A DNA stretch of 64,000 nt from Nothopassalora personata (taxonomy: Eukaryota > Ascomycota > Dothideomycetes > Mycosphaerellales > Mycosphaerellaceae). The translations under genes were made by a program, and so were the position numbers. Position 1 is the first letter of the stretch. Each line of letters starts with the position of its first letter. The notes beneath the pieces were generated by a model, which saw only the letters and a program-made list of their open reading frames with translations, ran no database searches and was not told the DNA's origin. Shown here piece after piece: positions 30,348 to 40,700 of the stretch. Location of the stretch: the NCBI GenBank assembly GCA_033816765.1, contig CM066292.1, positions 2,542,001 through 2,606,000 of the forward strand, read 5' to 3'.

Positions 30348-31837
30348 TCACTTTTGTGGGCTACTGTAGGTACATCTCACCCACGACTCAAAATCAGCGA
30401 GCTTCCTTCTAGACGTAAGCGATCGATCATATGAACCATGTATGTTCATCGGCATCGCCATAAGCGACTCAAAGATCTTGCCATGTGCTAGCGTCAGCAC
30501 CTTCGCTCGTCTGACGCACCCGTCAGGCCCAGCATGTTTCACAACTCGAGAGCCCTTAGCCCATCGAGCAGTGTGTTCCTTCATGATTGCCTCGAGGGAC
30601 TGGTCTAGCTGAGACCGATACGTTTGATTTGTCCCGTGCTCGTTTTCTGATGACATGTTCGACACGCTGGACCTTGATGTTTGCGAAACCTTCCATGCGT
30701 CTCGTGCACGCTTTTTCTCCTGCTCCCTCTCTCTGGCGTCGCTCAGGGCGGCCTCACGCTCGAGACTCTGCTCTTCTTCTCGTTGCCTGCGCGACTGTCT
30801 GGCTTCGTCCAGTGTCGAGTTCGACATGTGAGATTCGAGCCGACCGTCCGACCACATGTCGATATCTGGGTCCTTCTTCGACAATTGCATCGGGGACGAG
30901 ACAGCCTCTCGAATGGCGACGACCACTGGCGGAGCCTGTGGACCGGGCTCCATAACTGGGAGTAATGGCATTGCTGGGTCGAGAGGAAACGCTCTGGGCA
31001 CTGCTTCGAGGAGAAATTCTTGCCACTTGATTTGCTCCTCTGCTTGGCGGCCAAGTCTAGCATTCAGCTGGATCTGATATTCCTTGCTAGTGACGATCTG
31101 CGATGAATCGACGGTACCATGATGCTGCCAATAGCGGCTTGCACTGAAGCTGCCACCACCTTCGCCTGCAGGAGCAACTCCTTCAGCAGCTTTATCTTCT
31201 CAGCGGACGTCTCTTGCTCATGGGCAAGCATACTATGCAAGTACTCGCCATGTTGAGCCTGGCCTCTGATCTCGATCTCGAGCTCCATGGTCTTTTTGCT
31301 GCTCGACGGCGAGCTCCTTCCGAAGTCTTTGATTCTATTCTCCTGACGGACTTCGAGCAGTTTGCGTTTGAATGGGAGAGTTTCCACTCGTCCGTACTTG
31401 GACATTGCCTTCGCCTCTCGAACTTGCAGCCGCATATTGTACAGTGTGGCGTAGAGCTCGGAGCCTGGATCCTCGCCACTTGTACTTTTAGTCAAAGGAT
31501 GGCGCGCCCGGTGCTACTCCTGCATGCTCTCTGCGACGACCTCATCGTACAGTTCCTTGTGGGAGGTGGCCAGCTTGGAATTAGTGCGGCAAAGCAAGCG
31601 CGTGTCTCGAAGTATGTCAGTCATCTTCCACCTTCATCCAAAACCAAGGATCGCGCAAAGGTTTCCAGATGTCACGACCCTTCTTGTGCAAGCTCCAGGC
31701 CAGTTCGTCGATTGCGAACAGGACCTCGTTGACACCGCGTGGTCGACCAGGCGCTTTTCCTTGTTCATGATGTATCTGTCATGATAGTGATCGGGAGCCT
31801 CGTCCAGGGGGACTATGCCCATCTTTAGGAGGCCCAT
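30348..31837 (-). pseudogene. Broken gene for a charged coiled-coil protein
   Basis: Minus-strand pieces in different frames look like one former gene. They are MGLLKMGIVPLDEAPDHYHD (31837 down), then GVNEVLFAIDELAWSLHKKG and KPLRDPWFWMKVEDD, then DILRDTRLLCRTNSKLATSH and ELYDEVVAESM. After these comes a 140-codon helical frame (31064-31495, with RLQVREAKAMSKYGRVETLP), and finally 30348-31001, a Glu/Arg-rich coiled coil (RQREEEQSLEREAALSDARE) ending in ADFESWVRCTYSSPQK. At least three frame changes separate them, and no gaps large enough for introns with consensus sites are visible. I do not recognise the family. Sequencing indels could also explain it, although the neighbouring genes are intact. 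Confidence 0.5.
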
Positions 31838-32181
31838 AATGGCGGGCTAGTTGGAAGGTGGAGGTGTCGTAACAACTTGGAAGAAGCGATCAGGTTGTTG
31901 TGCTGGCGGAGCTCTAGCTGTTTGTAAGTCAATTCGCGCGCCTCCCTGCAAACGTCTCACACTTCTCAACCTCACAGCGCAGGCGCGCCGGACAGTTATC
32001 AAAACATGGAATCATAGCGCAACAGATCATATTCTCGTATTCATCTCTTCATCTCAGTGAACCCAGCACCTGAACGCCAGCGCTCGCTCAACAGCAAAAG
32101 CCACGCGCCAGCTCTTTCGCTGCGGGGCGACAACTCCAACGTGCCCATCTATGCAAGAGAACAAATAAGTGTCCTCCCACT
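31838..32181. other. Intergenic
   Basis: No gene is seen. It probably holds the promoter of the broken coiled-coil gene and the 3' UTR of the sucrose-type transporter, both on the minus strand. Confidence 0.5.
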
Positions 32182-34411
32182 CTACCAATGCGGTTTCGCA
32201 TCCTCAGGATCATCCTCTTCCCTGATGCTCCTCGTCAACCACGCTGCGACCAGCGCCAGAATGCCTCCAAACCTCAATACCCATGCCACACTATCATCAC
32301 CCACACTCCCTCTCGGTTTCTGCAAGGCCTTGAAGATAGCACTGCTGATGAGCGTAGCAATGACCTGAGGTGCCGCGATCGCAACATTGTGAATTCCCAA
32401 CACCACGCCAGCCTGATCCGCGCCGTCACTAGTGTCCTCGCCCCTAGCAAGGAGTTCGCCGTCGCGGGTCGGTGGTGGTTTGATGATACCTCGTCGGATG
32501 TTTTCACGCTTGGAGATTTCTGCTGCAATGAGTGCGAAGGGTGCCCACATTGTCATCGCCCAGGGGATGCCTACTAGACCTGCTAGTACGGTGGCAACCG
32601 TGGTGTTTTTGGCGATGAACGTAAGCCACATGAGGATTGCGAACATGATGTGAGAGAGCAGCCAGCCGCGTTTGAGGGTGAGCCATGGGATTGCAAGTGA
32701 CCTTCCTCGCTTCTTTGTGAACCATTTCTTAGCATTTTGCGCCAAGGTGCTCTTGGTTGAGCGTGCGTCCGCTGCACCGGATGCTCTGATACCAAAGTAG
32801 CCATCGCCGCCGTCCCCAATGTGGCGAGGTGTCAAGTCAGTCATAGGCGTCCCGGGAGTCCTCGCCATAGGTGTGCCTGGTGTTCTTGGTGTGTCGTGAG
32901 GATTCTGGGGATCGTAGGAGCTCGCCACGAACCATGGAATGGTGACGCTCGCCAGAAATGAGACGATAGCGTAAATCAGCAGTGCAAACGTTCCAACTCT
33001 TGTGCCGTGTTCCCAGGCCTCATCTATATCCTCATCAGTCAGATCTGGTCCCTTCTCTCTAAAGATTGGCTCAACGTAGAGCTCGCCGATGTAAGTCGTG
33101 ATGTAGAACAGGAACGGAAACCAGCCAATCCATGCTGCAAGCTGAACGATACACACACTCTTGATCTGCGGCGGCAACTTCTTGATCGACCGAAACAGCT
33201 GCATGAAGAACGCGACCACTCCACCTTTTTGATTCATAGGCTTGCCATCATGCCGCGGGTCTCGCTCGCCCACGGAAGTGACTGAAATGGCGACAGTGAT
33301 GGCCAAGACCAAGCATGCAATGACACAAAGAACCTTGAACTGCGTATCGCCAAAGAACCAGAGATACTTTGGCAAATTGGCGTAGCCGAAGAGATACCCA
33401 GTGATGTTGCCTATTCCGCTGAGACGACTAGCCCAGGCGTTGGCAGTATCCTGTTGATGTGTGGGAGCACTGTCGACAAGGAATGCTCTGATGGCTGCCT
33501 GGATGACATTGATACTGAAGTCCAGGATGTAGATCATCAGAACGGCCAGCATGATGGAGCACGTGGCAGTTCCGGAGCTATCTCTTGGCACACCAAAGAT
33601 CGACAGGAACCCACCAACGATCTCGCGTGTCCATGCCAATATCATCAGCGACACGATGGTAGCGATTGCGCCTCCGACAATGAACGGTCTGCGCTTGCCC
33701 CATCTCGACTGCATGTTGTCGGACTTGATGCCGACGTAGGGCTGAACCAGAGTTCCAGAAAGTGGACCAGCAATCCAAACAAGTGCTAGCATACTTTTCG
33801 ATACTCCAAGACTGAGGAGATATGGCGAGCCATTTGACATTTCGACAGACCAAGCTATTTGCAGACTACAACATGATGTTAGCGAAGCGGCGGCATTGAG
33901 CTCGGGCCAACCAGAGTACCGGCTCCATCACCAAGACAACTCACCCAAGGAAGGATATGGTCAACAGTATCATGTATCCTGTACTCTTGCTCTGCTCCTT
34001 CGTGCCCATGTCCACGTCCCATGACGACTCTCCACTGCTTACATCCGGGCTAAAAACCTCGGTGAGTGGCGGTAACGCTTCGACCTCTTCACTCTTACGT
34101 GGGAGAAGTAGTGGCGATGACTCGTTAAACTCGTCGTCTGCCTTGACGAAGTCGACGCTACGCCTAATGTGTCCATTGCCTGTCGAAAACTGTTTTGAAT
34201 TTCGCCGTGGTTCGTCTCTTGTCAGAGATGGTCTTGATTCGCGCCTCCACGAGACATGCTTAGGGTGTGATGGTACGCCGGGTGCTGCCGTGTCTAGGTG
34301 TGAGGCTCGCCGCGACGGCGACGAGCCTGGAGAGGAGTCGGGCAGGTCCATGGTATGGGCGTTGTAGGTGCTAGGGCTGCTAGGGCGGCCGGTGTGCGTT
34401 GCGGAAGACAA
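32182..34411 (-). CDS. Sucrose/alpha-glucoside transporter (SUT/GPH-like MFS)
   Basis: A proton-coupled disaccharide transporter related to plant SUTs and S. pombe Sut1. Two exons, 33945-34411 and 32182-33865, give 716 aa with a 79-bp intron; splicing restores the hallmark LGLQIAWSVEMSNGSPYLLSLG across the junction. The N-terminal about 145 residues are Ser/Pro-rich and cytosolic. Further hallmarks are GPLSGTLVQPYVGI, RWGKRRPFIVGGA (loop 2-3), LLVDS-like AFLVDSAPTHQQDTANAW, and WIGWFPFLFYITTYIG. The central loop has TP repeats (TPRTPGTPMARTPGTPMTDL). The C-terminal spans include GIPWAMTMWAPFALIAAEIS and GVVLGIHNVAIAAPQVIATL. Twelve membrane spans are expected. The start could also be the Met at 34351. 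It is divergent from NHX1. Confidence 0.9.
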
Positions 34412-35286
34412 AGAGAAGTCTGGTGCTGGCCTGTTTTACGGGCATGCTCCTTGTCGCATCGCTCGCCAAGTGGCACGCAGGCTCAGGTGTGTGCGGTGTT
34501 GGACCGGGGGGGGGGGGGGGAAGACGGTTCTGTCAGATGCACGCAAACAGCATCACGCGATGGGCAGGCCTGGCAGGCTGAAAAAGAGTCACGAGGCAGG
34601 CGACAAGTATAGCGTGGCTGCCGACTCCAATGGTTCATCGATCGGGAGTCGCGTGGCCACGGGAGCTTATGTATGCATAAGTGGAATGTGTTGACGCTGA
34701 CGACACGTTTTCGTAGCTCTGACACCTGAGGCGACGACTCTGCTGCTCTGATGCAGGACGCCTTCTCACGAATCTCACCGCACGCAAGCATGATGCGACG
34801 TGCAGCGTGCAGTGCCTCCGTGCATGCAGAAGCCAGGAATGCTGCAGAAAGCTGCAGTTTGTGCCTGACCAGACCACTCGATTCCAGGAGCGAATACCAC
34901 CCATGACGAAACTGTGGGGCTCGTGAACCGCTGGCTCGGGCCTTGTCTCCGGACGGACACTGCCGTCGCGCGTGATTGAATCGGTACCACTTTAAGCGAA
35001 TGCGCGCTACTTGTCCTTCTGGAATTCGCGCGAGCATGTGCGAGTCCGCGCGGGCGCCTGGATAGCAAGCTACTCACTCCACTCACTCCTACGCCGAAGC
35101 ATTGTCGAGAACCATCCACAGCGCAAGCGTCAGCTACGGACTGCCACAAGTCACAATTCGACTGTCCAATACCTCGCGCCACGGTGTCCCTGACCACAAC
35201 GGGCCTTGCGACCAATCCTCCCATAGACCGATCGTCTCTGCAACGCAGCCCGAGCATGGTGCAGCAATAACAACCTCCCACCCACC
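34412..35286. other. Divergent promoter region with a poly-G run
   Basis: It lies between the divergently transcribed sugar transporter and NHX1. It contains an uninterrupted run of 15 G at 34506-34520 (C on the transporter's coding strand). The last 200 bases, with cactccactcactcc and ccacccaccATGG, are the NHX1 leader. No gene is supported; the open frames on both strands are low-complexity. Confidence 0.55.
34506..34520. repeat. Homopolymer G15
   Basis: Fifteen consecutive G residues, about 95 bp upstream of the transporter start on its coding strand. Such runs are unstable in length and hard to sequence, so the exact count is uncertain. Confidence 0.85.
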
Positions 35287-37432
35287 ATGGGCTTCCCCCA
35301 CTACTTCGCGCAAGGCGCCACCGCTTTAGCCAAACGTCAAACCTCCGACGCCGACGACGACGAGAACCCCGAAGCAGGCCAGAAAGAGATATACTCATCA
35401 TGGGCACTCCTCATCCTGATCGTCCTGCTGATCATGGCCTTCTTCATGAGCTACATCCTCCGGTCAAAGAAGATCCAGGCGGTGCATGAGACGGTCATAT
35501 CCATCTTTGCGGGAATGGTGATTGGGTTGATACTGCGGTTGACGAGCGTGAATTCGGTGCTGGATGTGGTTACGTTCGATTACCAGTTCTTTTTCAACCT
35601 GCTGCTGCCGCCGATCATCTTGGCGAGTGGATATGAGTTGCATCAGGTGGGTATCGATGAGTTTGGTGAGAATGGACGGTGCTGATGGGTCACGCAGGGC
35701 AACTTCTTCCGCAACATTGGCAGCATCTTGACCTTTGCATTCGCTGGAACCTTCATATCGGCAATCGTCCTGGGTGTGATCTTATGGCTCTGGACGCGCA
35801 TACCGCTGGAAGGCCTGAACATCTCCTTCGTCGAAGCCATCTCGGTTGGTGCAACACTGTCCGCAACGGATCCCGTCACGATTCTGGCCATCTTCAATAC
35901 ATACAAGGTGGATCCGAAGCTATACACTGTCATCTTTGGAGAGAGCATTCTGAACGATGCGATCGCTATCGTTCTATTCGAGACGGCGCAAAAGTATAGA
36001 GCAGGAGAAGAGGCGGGCAAGCTTACAATCTTGAGTCTATTCGAGAGTATCGGAGTCTTCTTGCTGGTCTTCTTTGGCAGCTTGTTGATTGGAATCCTGA
36101 TTGGGCTGGCCACCAGCTTGTTGCTCAAGTTCACACATGTGAGGAGGGATCCAAAGATCGAGAGCTGTCTCATCTTTCTGATCGCATACGCTTCTTACTT
36201 CTTCGCGAATGCTATACACATGAGTGGTAAGATGGGGTTGGTGAAGGGTACTGGACACCAGCTAACATTATCTCCCAGGTATCGTCGCACTCTTATTCTG
36301 CGGGATATGTCTCAAGCACTACGCCTATCACAACATGTCGCGCCGAACCCAACTCACCACCAAGTTTACCTTTTCCCTCATGGCCCAACTCACCGAGAAC
36401 TTCATCTTCATCTACCTCGGACTCTCCCTCTTCACTGAACGTGAGCTTGAATACAAACCCCTCTTCATTCTCATCACTCTCATCGGAATCTGTGTTGCGA
36501 GATGGTGTGCAGTCTTCCCACTCAGCGCCCTAATCAACTGGGTTATCCGCACAAGAGCACGGAGGAGAGGACAAGAAAGCCTCGCCGAGGAGATCCCACC
36601 GAACTGGAGAATAATGCTCTTCTGGGCGGGACTTCGCGGAGCTGTAGGCGTGGCCCTAGCAGCAGGACTTTCAGGCAAAGACAGCCGCGCATTACGAGCT
36701 ACAGTTCTGGTCACGGTCGTGTTAACAGTCATCATCTTCGGCGGCACTACCGCACGCATGCTCGAGATCCTCAACATCCGAACAGGTGTAGTCGAAGAGA
36801 TCGACAGCGACGACGAATTCGACATCGAGCCCGTGCCACAAGGAAGCAATACCTGGGCCAAGCGCAACGGCGCAGCATACGGCCACACGCCCAAAGTCAG
36901 CAACGTCGGCTTCGGCAATGGGAACATAAACCTCGACAACGTCGGTGAAAACCGCAGTCGCGCCGGCACCGCAACATACAGCTCCGCCCACGGAATCGGC
37001 ACACCACCCGGCTCAGGCGGTCCCCACGACCTCGGACGCCGCAACAGCTCCCGCGTCCGCACCGCAGACCAAGCAGAACGCGGCCTCCTCTACCAAGAAG
37101 ACGAAAGTACTCTCTCCGACCTCGAGACCGACGATCTTGACCTCCCTCCCGCAGCACGACGCTCACCTTCACGACAGACTCCCGACGACGACGATGCATC
37201 GTATCCTGTCTCAGGGACGCGAGCCAATGAGGCTGCGGCAAGTCATCTGAATGTCCGTGGCGCGCTGTCGCAGATTATGCAGGCTACGCAGGAAGATGCT
37301 GGGACGTTGTTCAATCGTCTTGACGAGGGCTTTCTCAAGCCGCATTTACTTCTTGATCCCGGAGGGGCGAGTGGGCATGGTAAAGGGCATGGAAGTGGGG
37401 GTGGGAATGGGCAGGGGGGCTACTCCTCATGA
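35287..37432 (+). CDS. NHX1: Endosomal Na+(K+)/H+ exchanger
   Basis: Exchanges cytosolic Na+ or K+ for lumenal H+ in late endosome and vacuole membranes. Three exons, 35287-35646, 35698-36226 and 36279-37432, give 680 aa; the introns are 51 and 52 bp. The start is in a near-perfect context (ccaccATGG). Motifs match yeast Nhx1 closely: SSWALLILIVLLI, AVHETVISIFAGMVIGL, the amiloride-site FFFNLLLPPIILASGYELHQ, EAISVGATLSATDPVTI, the ion-site FGESILNDAIAIVLFET, HYAYHNMSRRTQLT, ENFIFIYLGLSLF, and FWAGLRGAVGVALAAG. The cytosolic tail starts with IDSDDEFDIEP, also found in Nhx1, and is Gly/Ser-rich. It ends near FNRLDEGFLKPHLLLD, another Nhx1-like block. Confidence 0.95.
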
Positions 37433-37791
37433 TGCGCATGGCGTTGTATACTAGATGAGATATGGCATGTAACGTTTCTGGCACTTTTACGCATCAAGCT
37501 TGTACGCATCAAGCTTTTACGCATCAAACTTTTACGCGCATTGTCAAGTAGTGTTCGCGCTGCCAATACCTGATATTTAGCAGATGCGGCTATCAGTGCA
37601 CGACACGACGAAAGAGAGAAATTCATACCATCGTACTGTCCTTCCTTTCGAGCTATTCAAGACACAGGGTATCTCTGCTGAAGACCAAAAAGCATTCATT
37701 CATGCATTCATTCTACGGCTGCGCCCCCGCCGCCCGTCCAATACGGCCATGGCGGTTTCGTCTGCCGCAGCGCTCGGCCGGCAGCAGCGTA
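37433..37791. other. Intergenic, convergent 3' region with tandem repeat
   Basis: It lies between the convergent NHX1 and SNF2 genes and holds a four-copy 15-bp tandem repeat (listed separately). No gene is seen; the region is probably two 3' UTRs. Confidence 0.6.
37484..37543. repeat. 15-bp tandem repeat, four copies
   Basis: Four adjacent units of cttttacgcatcaag or close variants (cttgtacgcatcaag, cttttacgcatcaaa, cttttacgcgcattg) lie about 50 bp after the NHX1 stop, within its likely 3' UTR. Confidence 0.85.
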
Positions 37792-40700
37792 CTAGTTCTG
37801 GCCGGGTGAGCGTAGCTGCCGCTGGTTTGGCATCGTCGCAGGAGGTGAGTACCCTGTTGGCAGACCATGCGGCATGGGCACTGGAGCTGCTGGCCTAGCC
37901 GATCCAGGAGGTGCCATTATGCCGTTCTTATCGGCGGATGGAGGACGACCTGGCTTGCCTCCCAATACCGAGCGGCGACTGTTCTGTTTGGGAAGTATAT
38001 TGCTGACTCGTACGTTCTTAGCGTGCACTCCTGATGCTGGAGCAGTACTTGATGGCGCCGGTCCGGCTTGAGAGGCGCTGTTCGCAGGACGGAAGAAGAC
38101 GCCACGCTTGCCTGCCTCGATCTCTTCTTGGATCTCCCGCTTCTCCTGCTCGGTGAACTGTTCGTCTCCGGCATCTTCCTGTAAAGTCTCGTAAGTTGTA
38201 AGGTCGCGGATGAGCGTGTCTCCAGCGCCTGCATTCTCGGCCGTCTTGAGTTCCCGCTTCAAGACCAGATCAAGGACTTTGGCATCCTTTCCAAGCCACT
38301 TCGAGATATCCTTTTGACACACGTGCTGCGGCTCGAACAAGAACTCTCGTGTGTTCTTCTTGGCAACACGGCGCGGATTCTTCCGATCGACGACTCGCTG
38401 GAAGAGACTCTGCTTGAAGAGCTGCTTGTTATAGATGTGCTCTTCGAAAGTGCTGCCCATAACCATGCGGTACACAAAGACCGGTCTCTGCTGGCCAAGA
38501 CGGTAAGCACGGCCGACTGCCTGCTCCTCGTGTGTTGGATTGAAGCCAAAGTCAAGGATGACAACACGATTGGCACCCTGGATGTTGAGACCCACGCCGC
38601 TGGCCCTGGTCGAGCAGAGCAAGACATTCATAGTCGAGCTCTTGTCAAATTCTGCGATGAGCTGAAGTCGTTTGGGAGGCGGTACTTTACCATCTATGCG
38701 GCCGCATTCCATGCCTCTGTCTGCAAGAATCTGCTGAACCGTGTCGAGGGTGCCCAGACTGCCCGAGAAAACGAGCACCTTGTCGTTACAAATCGCAGAC
38801 AGCTGCAAAATGTTGAGAAGCATAGTCATCTTGGCAGAGTTCTGCACCTCCAGCTCGTCCGCGATTCCATCAATAATCTCATTGACAGTTTCTTGTGAAA
38901 AGCCGAGATTCAACACTGCCTGGTCTGCAAGATCGGCAGTCTCGTCAATTTCAACGCCACCGTTGTCCGATACCGTGCTAGCCGGCGGTGTTGTAGCTCG
39001 TCCGCGAGCCTTCTTTACGACCGGCTTAAGCAACTTCTTCTTGAAAGCTAGCGGGTGCGTTGTAAGCAGTCCCAGTATGTCCAGCCAGGAAAATATCTGA
39101 ACCTGACTAGCTTTTTCGTTCTTCCTGTCACCGAGCACAGCTGACACGAACCTGCCGTAGGCTGTCTGCTGGATTGAGGTGAGAGGCAGCGTCAGGACAA
39201 ATTCAGTCTTTGGTGGAATGAAACCACGCAGAGAGTTTATGTCGGCGCGATTGACCTTGGGCTCGATGCGTTCGTGAAGGACTCTTAGCTTCATCAGCGA
39301 CTTTCGCTTCTCGTACGCCGAGCTGTCATCGTAGAGGCCATTCTGGATTGGCTCTGCGTAGTGCGCCTTGAACTCCTTTGTTTCGCCGAGATAGCCAGGA
39401 GACACGAAGGAGATCAACGCATAGACCTCATCGACATTGTTGCTTAATGGCGTGCCGCTGAGGCCAATCCTGCTCTGGGTCTCGATACCTTCTACGGCCA
39501 GAGATCTGGCGTTTTTGTTTCGCAGATTGTGTACTTCGTCCGCCACGACAAGTTCAGGACCGCGGAGAAGGCACTCGTCAATCTCTTCACCATTATGGTT
39601 GTTGGCCAGGTTTGTCTTCGCATTCTTGGACTCCTTCCGGTGGACCTTGTTGCGGAATAGTTCATATCCGATGATTAGTACACCACCAATACGGTACCAG
39701 GTCCGCATATCGTCCAGATGATTCTTGTTACTACCAGATTCAATGCAGAAGACATTTGGCAGTGCAGTGCCAGCCCATTTCTTGATCTCCTTGCGCCAGT
39801 TCTCTATCAGGGTTGGTGGGCACAATACCATCATGCGAAGCTGACGTTCGCGCTCAGCGTCGAGTCGTAGCTGGGGTGGCAATTGGGTGAAGACTTTCAG
39901 GCTCTCCGACTGAGCTGCTTCATTCACAGCCACAAGGACTGCAATGGTCTGCATGGTCTTGCCGAGACCCATGGTGTGGGTCAGCAGGCAACCTTGCGGT
40001 TCGGTCCCATCGCCATCGTCAGCGGTGATCTCTCGCCACATGAATCGGACGCCGTCGATCTGATGGCCCTTCATGACTTGAGCGATAGGCTGGTGGACGA
40101 AGATGGACTCTTCGTCCTCGTTCTTGGCGGGATTGATAGAGATCTTCGAGTTTGTCGGATCGCGTTGCACCATAGCCACCAGTTGCTGGGAGTCCGATGT
40201 TTGTGTCTTCCGATAGCGCTCCATACGCTTTGCCGCATTGTGTTGCGATTGAACAGCAGATTCGCTTTCCTTGACTTTGCGCTTCCGCTTCTTGCGCGGT
40301 GTGTCCTTCAAGAGGCGCTGGTACTCATCTTCACTGAGCTCCTCATCGCTGCGAAGGTCAATGACGCTCTTTGGAGACGATCCTAGTATGGAGCTGGACG
40401 TCTTCGACTGGGGCTTTGATTTGGGCGGGTTGAAAAGATCCGAGTCGTTCTTGCGCACGACTTGCACCAGCAGATTGGTGAATGTGAGCAGCGTGATGGG
40501 GTCATCTTCAAACTTAGTCCACGGAATCGGGCGCTCCGTCACGCCTGCCACCACCGATGGCATCAACAACCAGGAAGCAATCCATAGTCGTCCGCAGAGT
40601 GAGCATACTCTGGTCTGCTCGTCAGAGCCAGTAAATGACAGATCTTGCCGAAGAAACTTGAGCGCAGCTCGGAGGGCTGGTCGGAAATTGGGCATCCGCA

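Noticed and set aside
36412..37062. 216-codon minus-strand frame
   Set aside because: It lies wholly opposite NHX1 exon 3, which has clear conserved motifs; no independent support.
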